Positions 36,322 to 46,151 of a DNA stretch of 64,000 nucleotides are shown piece by piece. The first letter of the stretch is position 1. Each line of letters opens with the position of its first letter. Below the pieces are notes generated by a model. The model searched no databases, was not told the origin of the DNA, and saw nothing but the letters and a program-made list of their open reading frames with translations. The stretch is from Palsa-504 sp963795795 (GTDB taxonomy: Bacteria > Actinomycetota > Actinomycetes > Streptosporangiales > Streptosporangiaceae). The translations under genes and the position numbers were made by a program. Location: NCBI GenBank assembly GCA_963795795.1, contig CAWCJS010000024.1:186001-250000 (forward strand), in the 5' to 3' direction.

Positions 36322-37344
36322 CTACCGGGCGACCGCCTGGCGGACGTAGGCGTCGAGGCCGGTCAGGTAGCGGTCGCGGTCGGCGGGGCTGAGCCACGCG
36401 ATCTCGAAGGAGTTGCGGGCCAGCTGGGCCACCTCGACCGTGGTGAGGCCGACGGCTTCGGCGACGGCGATCAGGTTCTGGTTCATGTAGGCGTCGAAGT
36501 ACGCCGGGTCGTCGGAGTTCACGGTGGCCCGCAGCGACCGGTCCAGCATGACCTTGAGCTCGGCCGCCTTCAGGCCGTCGGTCACGAAGCGATTGGAGAC
36601 CGGGCACACGGTCAGGCCGATGCCGTCCCGGCCGAGCCTGGCCACGAGCGCGTCATCCTCCAGGCAGTTGACGCCGTGGTCGATCCGCTCGACGCCGATG
36701 TCATCCAGGGCCTGCCAGATGTGGCCGACCGCGTTGGCCTGGTCCACGTCGCAGTGCATGGTGAGCCGGTAGCCCTCGGCGCGGGCCCGGTCGAAGACAT
36801 CCTTGAACTTCACCGGCGGGTTGTCCCGCTCATCCGAGTCGAGCCCAACCCCGATGATCAGGTCCCGGTACGCCAGGGACTGCTCGAGGGTCGCCATCGC
36901 GGAGTCCGCAGACATGTCCCGCAGGAAGCACATAATGAGCTGGACGCGCAGGCCGAGGTCGGCCTGGGCGTCCAGCCGCGCCCGGTGCAGCCCGCCGATG
37001 ACGGTCTCGAAGCCGACCCCGCGGCTGGTGTGCGCCTGCGGATCGAAGAAGATCTCGGCGTACACGACGTTCTGGGCGCTGGCCTTGCGGAAGTAGGCCA
37101 TGGCCAGGTCGTAGAAGTCCTGCTCGACCAGCAGCACGGACATGCTTTCGTAGTACCCGACCAGGAACGACGTCAGGTCGGTGAAGGCGTAGGCGGCCCG
37201 CGACTCCTCCGCGGAGGCATACGGCAGGTTGACGTGGTTGCGCGCGGCGAGGTCGAACTTGAGCTCGGGCTCCAGGGTGCCCTCGATGTGCAGGTGCAGC
37301 TCGGCCTTTGGCATGCCGTCGATGAAGGTCCCGATATCGCTCAT
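36322..37344 (-). CDS. adenosine deaminase superfamily, adenine-deaminase-like
   Basis: 340 residues. The metal site starts with KAELHLHIEGTLEPE, the form seen in bacterial and fungal adenine deaminases; VERIDHG and VNSDDPAYF complete the barrel. At the position where the catalytic HAGE motif is usual, it reads MHCDVDQ, so the general acid Glu is not in its normal place. ATG at 37344 starts just before MPKAELHLH; longer frames add junk. With two NCS1 permeases upstream on the same strand it probably serves nucleobase salvage, but the exact base is uncertain and may not be adenine. Confidence 0.87.
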   Translation of the reverse strand: MSDIGTFIDGMPKAELHLHIEGTLEPELKFDLAARNHVNLPYASAEESRAAYAFTDLTSFLVGYYESMSVLLVEQDFYDLAMAYFRKASAQNVVYAEIFFDPQAHTSRGVGFETVIGGLHRARLDAQADLGLRVQLIMCFLRDMSADSAMATLEQSLAYRDLIIGVGLDSDERDNPPVKFKDVFDRARAEGYRLTMHCDVDQANAVGHIWQALDDIGVERIDHGVNCLEDDALVARLGRDGIGLTVCPVSNRFVTDGLKAAELKVMLDRSLRATVNSDDPAYFDAYMNQNLIAVAEAVGLTTVEVAQLARNSFEIAWLSPADRDRYLTGLDAYVRQAVAR

Positions 37345-37440
37345 CGCGCTGTCCGCCCATCCAATCCGTCGTGGGTCATCTGGTGCCGGCCAGCGCGCCG
37401 CGCATCGGGCTGACGACGCCCAGGCTAACGCGATCAACCA

Positions 37441-37454
37441 GGCCGATATCGGCC
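37441..37454. promoter_or_regulatory. 14-bp perfect palindrome before the deaminase gene
   Basis: GGCCGATATCGGCC, in the 189-base gap between the permease stop and the deaminase start. A candidate operator or part of a weak terminator; no partner is known. Confidence 0.35.
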
Positions 37455-37533
37455 ACAGCATAGTCCGGTATCGCCGTCACCGACAGAAAGATCATGCGCA
37501 TGTACGGCGAGGGGAACCGGCAGCTCAGCTGGG

Positions 37534-39001
37534 TCATGCGTCGGTGACCTGGGCCGCTTCCTGCCGCACGCTGCGCCCGGCGAGCAGCCAGTAGACCAGG
37601 GCGCCGACCACCATGCCGATGGCCCAGCTGAAGTCACCGCCGTGCAGGCCGGGGAAGTGGTTGGACAGCGGCCCGGTGTAGGACGGGACCGCGAACGCCG
37701 CGTTGATCCACATCAGCGCCGCGACCATGCCGATCACCTGGGCGATGACGGCCGGCCAGTGGATGCCGCCGGCGCGCCAGTAGATCCCGTCGCGCGCGGA
37801 CTGAAGCGAGAGTGAGTGATAGTCGCGGCGGCGCAGCAGGTAGTCCGTGATCAGGATGCCGAACCACGGGGCCAGCCAGACCACGATGTAGAGCAGGAAC
37901 CCGGCGAAGTCGGCGTAGAAGTTCCCGTGGAACAAGATGATCCCGGTGACGATGGCGCACACCACCGTGTCGATGATGACCGCGCCCCACCGCGGGATCG
38001 GCAGGCCCAGCGCCTGGAGCGTGACGCCCGAGGAGTACATGTCGATGGTGTTGATGGCCAGCAGCTGGAAGATGGCGAAGATCAGGAACGGGGTCACGAA
38101 CCAGCTCGGGAAGGACTGCGGCACGCCGAGCTGGGCGATGCCGACCGTCTTGGTGGTGATCGAGTAGGCGAAGACGCCGAGCAGTTCCAGGACGATCGAC
38201 GGGATCCCGGCGCCCAGCGTGGCGGACCAGAAGGTCCGGGACCCCGCGGTGTCGCGCGGCAGGTAGCGCGAGTAGTCGTTGCCGTTTCCCGTCCAGCCCA
38301 GGCCGCCGGTGGAGATGATCAGCACCAGCGCCGTGGTCCACACCGCGAACGACACCGGGTGCGGGTGGAACGTGGACAGGTGCAGCCGGTTGAAGGTAAA
38401 CCCGGCCAGCACCGCGAAGAACACGATGAACACGTAGCCGAGGTAGCGCAGTACCTTGCTGATCGTCGCGTGGCCGAGCAGCGGCAGGACCATCTGCAGC
38501 AGGGCGGCCAGGATGATCACGACGATCTTGGCCGCCGAATCGAGGTCGGTCCCGTGCAGGGCGAACAGCAGGATAATCGTGGCGACGACGAAGTAGATGC
38601 CCTCGATCTCGAAGCCAACCTGCGTGACCCAGTTGAACAACGCCACCAGCCGGTTCCCGTTCTGGCCGAACGGCGCCCGGCTGATCATGAACGTCGTGGT
38701 GCCCGCCTTTGGTCCCTGCAGGCTCGCCCAGCCGAGCAGCGCGTAGAACAGGTTGCCGATCAGGATAGCGGCGACCGCCTGCGGCACCGACAGGCCGAAG
38801 GTCATGATCAGCGTGCCGTAGAACAGGTACTCCACGTTGAACACCGCGCCGGACCACAGCCAGAACAGCCCGGACGGGCTTCATCTGCCGCTCGGAGTCG
38901 GGGATCAGGTCGATGCCGCGCTGCTCGATCTTGAAGGCGGCGTACTCCTGCGGCACCTCCTCCAGGCTCTGTGACTTGCCACTGCCCGAGACGCTACTCA
39001 T
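37534..39001 (-). pseudogene. NCS1 cytosine/purine permease, copy 1, +1 frameshift at 38875
   Basis: ATG at 39001 (GGGAG upstream) starts the usual cytosolic N-terminus (EYAAFKIEQRGIDLIPDSERQMKP). One extra base at about 38875 puts the first membrane helix (SGLFWLWSGAVFNVEYL) and all the rest into the next frame, open to 37534. The joined protein is about 488 residues with 12 helices, and shows SRAPFGQNGNR and GNGNDYSRYLP typical of NCS1 carriers for cytosine, purines or hydantoins. Copy 2 has exactly the same shift, and both long parts remain well conserved. Restart at GTG 38844 would lose most of helix 1. The locus is followed by the deaminase gene. Confidence 0.88.
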
Positions 39002-39064
39002 CTGCCACTCCCGAGTGCTGGTCGTGTGCCGTCTGGCCCACTCGCCCACGATCCTGTCCGTCCG

Positions 39065-39099
39065 CGGTAAACATAGCGTTTCGGTCAGGTAATGATCAG
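39065..39099 (-). promoter_or_regulatory. conserved upstream element of NCS1 copy 1
   Basis: 35 bases, starting with CGGTAAACATAG, match 31 of 35 positions of the element at 40663-40697. It sits 64 bases upstream of the start codon, less GC-rich than its neighbours. Promoter and operator shared by both permeases are likely. Confidence 0.55.
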
Positions 39100-39124
39100 G
39101 CCTGTTCCCGCGCGTCCGGCCGGG

Positions 39125-40596
39125 TTATACGCCGGTGACCTGGCCGGCCTCCTGCCGCACGCTGCGCCCGGCGAGCAGCCAGTAGACCAGGGCACCGACC
39201 ACGATGCCGATCGCCCAGCTGAAGTCACCGCCGGCCAGGCCGGGGAAGTGGTTGGACAGCGGCCCGGCGTAGGACGGGTACGCGAACGCCGCGTTGATCC
39301 ACATCAGCGCGGCCACCATGCCGACCACCTGGGCGATGATGGCCGGCCAGTGGACGCCGCCGTTGCGCCAGTAGATCCCGTCCCGCGCCGACCGCAGCGA
39401 CAGCGAGTGGTAGTCGCGGCGGCGCAGCAGGTAGTCCGTCATCAGGATGCCGAACCAGGGCGCCAGCCAGACCACGATGTAGAGCAGGAACCCGGAGAAG
39501 TCCTCGTAGAAGTTCCCGTGGAACAAGATGATCCCGGTGACCACGGCGCACACCACCGTGTCGATGATGACCGCCCCCCACCGCCTGACCGGCACGCCCA
39601 GCGCCTGCAGCGTGACACCGGAGGAGTACATGTCGATGGTGTTGATCGAGAGCAGCTGGAAGATGGCGAAGATCAGGAACGGGGTCACGAACCAGCTCGG
39701 GAAGGTCTGGGGCACGCCGAGCTGCGCGATGCCGACGGTCTTGGTGGTGATCGTGTAGGCGAACACGCCGAGCAGTTCCAGGATGAGCGACGGGATCGCG
39801 GCGCCGAGCGTGGAGCTCCAGAAGATCCTCGACGGGGAGGTGCTGCGGGGCAGGTACCGCGAGTAGTCGTTGCCGTTCGCCGTCCAGCCCAGCCCGTTGG
39901 CGGAGATGATCAGCACCAGCGCCGTGGTCCACACCGCGAACGACACCGGCTTGGCGTGGAACGTGGACAGGTGCAGCCGGTTGAAGGTGAAGGCGGCCAG
40001 CACCGCGAAGAACACGATGAAGACGTAGGCGAGGTAGCGCAGGATCTTGCTGATCGTGGCGTGGCCGAGCAGCGGCAGGATCATCTGGAGCAGGGCGGCG
40101 AGGATGATCACGACGATCTTGGCGGGCGCGTCAAGCGACGGTCCCGTGCAGGGAGAACAGCAAGATGACGGTGGCGACGACGAAATAGATGCCCTCGATC
40201 TCGAAGCCGACCTGGGTGACCCAGTTGAACAGCGCCACCAGGCGGTTCCCGTTCTGGCCGAACGGCGCCCGGCTGATCATGAACGTGGTGGTGCCCGCCC
40301 TCGGCCCCTGCAGGCTCGCCAAGCCCAGCAGCAGATAGGACACGTTACCGATCAGGATGACGGCGATCGCCTGCGGCACGGACAGGCCGAAGGTCATGAC
40401 CAGCGTGCCGTAGTAAAGGTACTCCACGTTGAACACCGCGCCGGACCACAGCCAGAACAGCCCGGACGGGCTTCATCTGCCGCTCGGAGTCGGGGATCAG
40501 GTCGATGCCGCGCTGCTCGATCTTGAAGGCGGCGTACTCCTGCGGCACCTCCTCCAGGGTCTGTGTCTTGCTATGCCTGCCCGATGCGCTACTCAT
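39125..40596 (-). pseudogene. NCS1 cytosine/purine permease, copy 2, two +1 frameshifts
   Basis: About 85-90 percent identical in protein to copy 1, in tandem and with the same upstream region. ATG at 40596 starts the N-terminus; the first extra base is at about 40467, in identical context to copy 1. A second extra base near 40139 breaks the loop after helix 3 (LHGT, then continuing LDAPAKIVVIILAALL). With both removed a 489-residue NCS1 carrier results. Substitutions between copies are mostly conservative, which argues that both were under selection after duplication. The gene is probably either an active recoded gene, a recent pseudogene, or affected by sequence errors. Confidence 0.87.
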
Positions 40597-40662
40597 CTGC
40601 CACTCCCGAGTGCTGGTCGATGTGCGCTGTCTGGCCCATTGGCCCTAGATCCTTCACGTCTC

Positions 40663-40697
40663 CGGTAAACATAGTGTTTTGGTCATGTAATGAACAG
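40663..40697 (-). promoter_or_regulatory. conserved upstream element of NCS1 copy 2
   Basis: Counterpart of the element at 39065-39099 and at nearly the same distance from its start codon. The core CGGTAAACATAG is identical. Confidence 0.55.
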
Positions 40698-40998
40698 ACA
40701 TGTCCCCGTGATGCTCGCGGGGATAGGGGGTCTAGGCATTTTTACGGACCGAACCCACCATGTGGCAGAGCGCCGGAAACGCCACTAGCATGCCACTATG
40801 CCGACCTGCTTGCACGTGCAGGAGGGAAGCGCGCAGCGATCCCGTCCGGGCTATCGGTTAGGGTGCCGGCCGGGGCCGTGTGTCGTCGTGGGCGGCCGTG
40901 AACACGTGTGGCGTCCGCTCACATCGCCAGGACTTCGGAGGCGGCCGGTCCGGGTTTCTCCCGCCGACCGCCAGCACATCGCGTGAGAGGCTGTCAAC
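40698..40998. other. intergenic region before the STAND pair
   Basis: No gene is supported in this stretch. GCCACTA occurs at 40781 and 40792, one helical turn apart, and the overlapping ATGCCACT at 40790 recurs at 43677 before the second STAND gene. Promoters of the permease and of the STAND gene diverge here. Confidence 0.45.
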
Positions 40999-43554
40999 GT
41001 GGTCGCGCAGCAGCGTGCCGGAACGCCGCCGCATCCGGGGATCCTCCTGTCGGGGAGCGTCCCCCCGCTCACGGACTGGTACTTCCAGCGCCCCGAGACC
41101 GGGGTCGACCTGAGGTCTGGCCTGTTCCCCGGCCAGACCGTGGTGCTGACCCACGGGGAACAGACCGCCACGGCGCCCGCCGCCCAGGGCGGAACGGGCA
41201 AGACGCAGCTCGCCGTGGAGTTCGTGCAGGCGCTGCGCAGCGCCGGCGCGGTCGAGGTCCTCATCTGGGTCACCGCGACCAGCCGCGAGGCGGTCCTGGT
41301 CAGCTTCGCCCAGGCGGCCGGCGCGGTCGGGGCCGGCGATCCCGACGCGGACGCCGAGGCGGCCGCGGCGCGCTTCGTGGCCTGGCTGTCCCACACCGAG
41401 CGCCCGTGGGCGCTGATCCTCGACGACCTGTCCGACCCGGCCGATCTGGAGGACCTGTGGCCGGCGGGCCCGGCCGGCCAGGTCGTGATCACGACCCGGC
41501 TGCCCGGCACCGCCCTGAGCCCGCCGGCCCTGCGGGCCGGCGTGGATCAGGCGGCCCGCGGCCTGCGGATCGTGCCGGTCGGCGGGTTCAGCCGCCGGGA
41601 GGCGCTGGACTACCTCAGCTGGCGGCTCACGGACTATCCCGACCAGCGGATCGAGGCGCTCGACCTCGGCGAGGACCTGGATGGCCTGCCGCTCGGCCTG
41701 GCCCAGGCGGTCGCGGTGATGAACGTCAAGGGGCTGAGCTGCCGGGAGTACCGGGTCCAGCTCGCCGAGCGGCGCAAGCACATGGAGACCGTGCCGGTGG
41801 AGGGCGTATCGGCGCCGATCCTGGCCACCTGGTCGCTGGCCGCCGAGTGCGCGGACGAGCTCGCGCCCCACGGCCTGGCCTGGCCGGCGCTCGCGCTGGC
41901 GGCCATGCTCGACCCCAACGGGATCCCGGGCGTCGTCCTGACCAGCGCGGCGGCGTGCGGGTACATCGCCGGGCGGCCGAGCACCGGCGCGCCGCCGGAC
42001 CAGGCGATGGTCCGGGCGGCCATCACCAACCTGGCGCGGGCCGGGCTGGTCAGCATCGACCCCGCCAGCCAGGTCCGCACGGTGCGGATGCACCCCAGCG
42101 TGCAGGCCGCGGTGCGCGCCTGGATCCCGCGGGCCGATGTCGAGCGGGTCCTGCTCGCCGCCGCCGACGCGCTGGTCCAGACGTGGCCGGAACCCGACGA
42201 CGGGGCGCAGGGCGGCGGGGTGCACGGCGGGGCGCCCGGCGATGCGCCCCTGGGCAGCGGGACGCCGATGGACCAGGCGCTGGGCGACTGCGCGGCCCAC
42301 CTGCGCGCGGTGGAGGCCACCGGGGAGGGAGCCGGCCGGCCGGCGGCTCAGCCGGGTCCTTTGTGGCAGCCCGAGGCGCACCCGGTGCTGTTCCGCACGG
42401 GCCTGAGCCTGGAGAACAGCGGGCTCTCCGACGCCACGATCGCGTACTGGCAGGACATGGTGACCACCTGCACCAGGCTGCTCGGGCCCGCGCACGCCAG
42501 CTCGGTGGCGGCCAGGGACCGGCTCGCGCTGGCCTACGAATCGGCGGGCCGGTTCGGCGACGCGATCGCCGCGTTCCAGGCCGCGCTCGCCGACCGGGAA
42601 CGCAACCAGGGCCGGGAGCACCCCGACACCATCGGCGCGCGCGGCCAGCTCGCGCACGCCTACGCCAGCGCCGGGCGGCCTGCCGAGGCCGTCGCGCTCT
42701 ACGAGCAGATGGTCACGGACTCCAGCCGGCAGCTCGGCCTCGGGCACCCGGTCACCATCAGGGCCCGGTCCGGCCTGGCGGAGACCTACCAGGAGGCGGG
42801 CCGCGGCAAGGACTCGGTGGCCGCCTACTCCAAGCTGGTCGCCGACTCCGAACGCCTCCTCGGTGCGGGGCACCCGGCCACGCTGGCGGCGCGGGAGGAC
42901 CTGGCCGACGCCTGCCTGACCAACGGGCAGGCGGCGGACGCGGTCGAGCAGTACCGGCGGGTCCTCGGAACTTTGGAGGCGGCCCGCGGGCGGGACCATC
43001 CCGACGTCATCGGGGCCCGGGCCAGCCTCGCCTCCGCGCTGCGCCGCTCGGGAAAGCCCAAGGAAGCCATCTCCCAGTACGAGCGCGTCCTGTCCGACCG
43101 GGAGCGGGTCCAGGGCGCCGATCACCCGGACACCATGGCGGCCCGCGCCAACCTGGCCTTCGCCTACCGCAGCGCCGGCCAGCTCCGCGAGGCGATCCCC
43201 GTCTACGAGCGCACTTTGGACGATAGGGAGCGGGTCGAGGGACCCGACCTCGCCGACACCCGCGCCGCCCGGTGCAACCTGGCCAGCGCGTACCAGCAGG
43301 CCGGGCGGCTGCCGGACGCGGTCCGGCAGTACGAGCGCGCGCTGGCCGACGCCGAGCGCATGGTCGGGCCCGCGGACTCCGAGACGTTGACCACGCGCGG
43401 CAGCCTGGCCTCGGCCCTGTTCGCGGACGGCCGGCTCATGGAGGCCATCGCCCTGCTGCGGCGGGCCCTAGCCGACGCCGAGAGCACCCTCGGTCCCGAT
43501 CACCCGATGACCCAGGCCATGCGGGCCAGCCTGGATACCGCCACCAAGACCTGA
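40999..43554 (+). CDS. STAND NTPase with tetratricopeptide repeats, copy 1 (NLR-like)
   Basis: 851 residues. Residues about 40-300 form an NB-ARC-like ATPase: P-loop GGTGKTQLAVEF near 64, Walker B WALILDDLSD near 137, VITTRLPG, and GLPLGLAQAVAVM. A helical winged-helix part follows. From about residue 480 to the end are eight or nine 42-residue TPR units of kinesin-light-chain type (for example YERVLSDRERVQGADHPDT). No N-terminal effector domain is seen beyond 40 residues. GTG at 40999 with AGAGG upstream. Family members sense an inducer through the repeats; some bacterial STAND proteins defend against phages, but a defence role here is unproven. Confidence 0.88.
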   Translation: MVAQQRAGTPPHPGILLSGSVPPLTDWYFQRPETGVDLRSGLFPGQTVVLTHGEQTATAPAAQGGTGKTQLAVEFVQALRSAGAVEVLIWVTATSREAVLVSFAQAAGAVGAGDPDADAEAAAARFVAWLSHTERPWALILDDLSDPADLEDLWPAGPAGQVVITTRLPGTALSPPALRAGVDQAARGLRIVPVGGFSRREALDYLSWRLTDYPDQRIEALDLGEDLDGLPLGLAQAVAVMNVKGLSCREYRVQLAERRKHMETVPVEGVSAPILATWSLAAECADELAPHGLAWPALALAAMLDPNGIPGVVLTSAAACGYIAGRPSTGAPPDQAMVRAAITNLARAGLVSIDPASQVRTVRMHPSVQAAVRAWIPRADVERVLLAAADALVQTWPEPDDGAQGGGVHGGAPGDAPLGSGTPMDQALGDCAAHLRAVEATGEGAGRPAAQPGPLWQPEAHPVLFRTGLSLENSGLSDATIAYWQDMVTTCTRLLGPAHASSVAARDRLALAYESAGRFGDAIAAFQAALADRERNQGREHPDTIGARGQLAHAYASAGRPAEAVALYEQMVTDSSRQLGLGHPVTIRARSGLAETYQEAGRGKDSVAAYSKLVADSERLLGAGHPATLAAREDLADACLTNGQAADAVEQYRRVLGTLEAARGRDHPDVIGARASLASALRRSGKPKEAISQYERVLSDRERVQGADHPDTMAARANLAFAYRSAGQLREAIPVYERTLDDRERVEGPDLADTRAARCNLASAYQQAGRLPDAVRQYERALADAERMVGPADSETLTTRGSLASALFADGRLMEAIALLRRALADAESTLGPDHPMTQAMRASLDTATKT

Positions 43555-43712
43555 GGGACGCTAGACTCAGCGAACACGTGATACGGATCGCGCTCGGACG
43601 GCAACGTTTCGCATCACAAGTCACATACCGCGACTTACCGCGACATATGTTCGCGCCGCGATGAACCTGATTATCATGCCACTTGAGCCCGGGTTAAGAA
43701 AGGCCGTCACAG

Positions 43713-46133
43713 GTGGTCGCCCAGCAAGCCGGAACGCCGACGCATTCCCCGATCCTGCTGTCTGGCACCGTGCCTCCGCTGGCGGACACCTATTACTCAC
43801 GGACCGAAACGGGCCCGGATCTCGCGACCACCCTGCATCCGGGGGAAACGGTCGTCCTGGTGGCCGGCGAGGACACCGGTTCGGCCCCGGCCGCCCAGGG
43901 CGGCACGGGCAAGACGCAGCTGGCCGTCGAGTTCACCCACGCCATGTGGAACGCCCGGCTGGTCGAGGTCCTGGTCTGGGTGACGGCGAGCAACCACGAG
44001 TCGGTCATCACCGGCTTCGCGCAGGCGGCGAACATGGTCGACGCCAGCCACCTCAGCGAGGGCGCCGAGATGGCCGCGGCCCGCTTCATCGCCTGGCTGG
44101 CGCACACCACGCGCCCGTGGGCGCTGGTCATCGACGACCTGGCCGACACCGCCCACCTGGAGGGCCTGTGGCCGGCGGGCGCCTCGGGCCGGATCCTGAT
44201 CACCACCAGGCTGCCCGCGGCGTCCTTCGAGAACCGCGACGTCAGGGTGGTGCCCGTGGCCGGGCTGAGCAGGCGCGAGGCCCTGTCGTACCTCAGCTCC
44301 CGGCTGACCGACCATCCCGACCAGCGGATCGAGGCGCTCGACCTCGGCGAGGATCTGGACGGGCTGCCGCTCGGGCTGGCCCAGGCGACGGCGGTGATCA
44401 ACGCCAGGCAGATCGGCTGCCGTGAATACCGCGCGATGCTGGCCGAACGCCGTAGGCACATGTCCGCGCTGGACGGAGTCTCGCCCGCGGTCCTGGCCAC
44501 CTGGTCCCTGGCCTCCGAGTGCGCGCACGAACTCCCGCCCCAGGGGCTCGCGTGGCCCACGCTCGTACTCGCCGCGATGATGGACCACCACGGGGTGCCC
44601 GGCGCCGTGCTGACCAGCCCGGCCGCATGCACCTACATCGCGGGCCGGCCGAGCACGGCGGGCGGGGCGGACCAGAACATGGTGCGCGCGGCCATCAACA
44701 ACCTGGCCGCGGCGGGCGTGGTCACCATCGACCCGGCCAGCGCGGTGCGCACGGTGCAGATGCACGCCAGCGTTCAGGCCGCGGTGCGCGCCTGGCTGCC
44801 GCAGCCCGACCTGGAGCAGGTCGTGCTCGCCGCAGCGGACGCGCTGCTCGAGACCTGGCCAGAAGGTGACGGCGGACCGCAGCTCGACCAGGCGCTGCGG
44901 GACTGCACCGCCACGCTGCGGGCCAACGACGGCGGGATGCTGTGGAAGACGGAGGCCCATCCCCTGCTGTTCCGGGCCGGGCTCTCGCTGGAAAACAGCA
45001 GGCTGGCCGACGCCGCCATCGAATACTGGCAGACCATGGCGGCCACCAGCACCCGGCTGCTCGGTCCCGGGCACGCCAACGCCGTGGTGGCCAGGGACCG
45101 GCTGGCCGCCGCCTACGAATCGGCCGGGAGGTCGACGGAGGCCATCTCGGTCTTCCAGACCGCGCTGGCCGACCGGGAACGGAACCAGGGACCCGAGCAC
45201 CCCGAGACCATCGCGGCCCGCGGGCACCTCGCCCACGCCTTCCAGACCGCAGGCCGGCCCGCCGACGCCATCGCCCTGTACGAGCGGACGGCGGCCGACT
45301 CCGAGCGCCAGCTCGGCGCGGGCCACGCGGTCACGCTCGGCTCGCGCGCCAGCCTGGCCGAGGCGTACCAGACGGCGGGCAGGCTCCGCGAGGCCATCAC
45401 CGCTTTCGAGCAGCTACTCGCCGATTCCGACCGCCTGCTCGGCTCGGGCCACCCCACCACGCTGGCGGCGCGCGCCAGCCTGGCCGCCGCGTACACGGCG
45501 AACGGGCAGGGCAAGGACGCGATCGAGCAGTACGAGCGGGCGCTCGCCGACCAGGAGCGGATGCACGGCCGTGACCATCCGGACTCCATCGCGGCGCGCG
45601 CCAGCCTCGCCTCGGCGTACCGGTCGGCGGGGAAGCTAAAGGACGCTATCGCGCAGTACGACCGGGTGCTCGCCGACCGGGAACGGACCAGCGGCCCGGA
45701 TCACCCGGACACCATCGCGGCGCGGGCCAACGTGGCCTTCGCCTACCGCAGCGCGGGACGGCTCCGCGAGGCCGTCCCGGCCTATGAGCGCACGCTCGCC
45801 GACCGGGAGCGCGTGCAGGGGCGCGATCACCGGGACACCCTGACCGCGCGGTCCAACCTGGCCGGGTGCTACCAGCAGGCCCGCCGGATGACGGAGGCGA
45901 TCCCGCAGTATGAGCGCTCGCTGGCGGATAGCGAGCGGATGCTCGGGGCCGACGACATCGAGACGCTGACCATCCGGTGCAACCTCGCCTCCGCCTACTA
46001 CACGGTGGGCCGACTGTCCGACGTCGTCGCGGTCCTGCAGCGCGCCCTGAGCGACTGCGAGCGGTACCTCGGACCCGATCACCAGATGACCCAGACCGTC
46101 CGCGAGAACCTCGACGAAGCGACCAAGACCTGA
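43713..46133 (+). CDS. STAND NTPase with tetratricopeptide repeats, copy 2 (NLR-like)
   Basis: 806 residues, a clear tandem duplicate of the gene before it, with the same N-terminus (VAQQ-AGTP...ILLSGTVPPL) and P-loop GGTGKTQLAVEF near residue 62, WALVIDDLAD as Walker B and about nine TPR units (for example YERALADQERMHGRDHPDS). It lacks the Gly-rich insert and a few linkers of copy 1. GTG at 43713. The separate 158-base gap suggests its own promoter. The duplicates may recognise different ligands through the repeats. Confidence 0.88.
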   Translation: MVAQQAGTPTHSPILLSGTVPPLADTYYSRTETGPDLATTLHPGETVVLVAGEDTGSAPAAQGGTGKTQLAVEFTHAMWNARLVEVLVWVTASNHESVITGFAQAANMVDASHLSEGAEMAAARFIAWLAHTTRPWALVIDDLADTAHLEGLWPAGASGRILITTRLPAASFENRDVRVVPVAGLSRREALSYLSSRLTDHPDQRIEALDLGEDLDGLPLGLAQATAVINARQIGCREYRAMLAERRRHMSALDGVSPAVLATWSLASECAHELPPQGLAWPTLVLAAMMDHHGVPGAVLTSPAACTYIAGRPSTAGGADQNMVRAAINNLAAAGVVTIDPASAVRTVQMHASVQAAVRAWLPQPDLEQVVLAAADALLETWPEGDGGPQLDQALRDCTATLRANDGGMLWKTEAHPLLFRAGLSLENSRLADAAIEYWQTMAATSTRLLGPGHANAVVARDRLAAAYESAGRSTEAISVFQTALADRERNQGPEHPETIAARGHLAHAFQTAGRPADAIALYERTAADSERQLGAGHAVTLGSRASLAEAYQTAGRLREAITAFEQLLADSDRLLGSGHPTTLAARASLAAAYTANGQGKDAIEQYERALADQERMHGRDHPDSIAARASLASAYRSAGKLKDAIAQYDRVLADRERTSGPDHPDTIAARANVAFAYRSAGRLREAVPAYERTLADRERVQGRDHRDTLTARSNLAGCYQQARRMTEAIPQYERSLADSERMLGADDIETLTIRCNLASAYYTVGRLSDVVAVLQRALSDCERYLGPDHQMTQTVRENLDEATKT

Positions 46134-46151
46134 GACCTCGAGCGAGCCAAA

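Noticed and set aside
36322..40697. Mobile element carrying the duplicated permeases
   Set aside because: No transposase, no terminal inverted repeats and no target duplication visible; a plain tandem duplication is enough.
40858..43125. 755-codon frame antisense to STAND copy 1
   Set aside because: Repeats mirror the TPR units on the plus strand; not a protein of its own.
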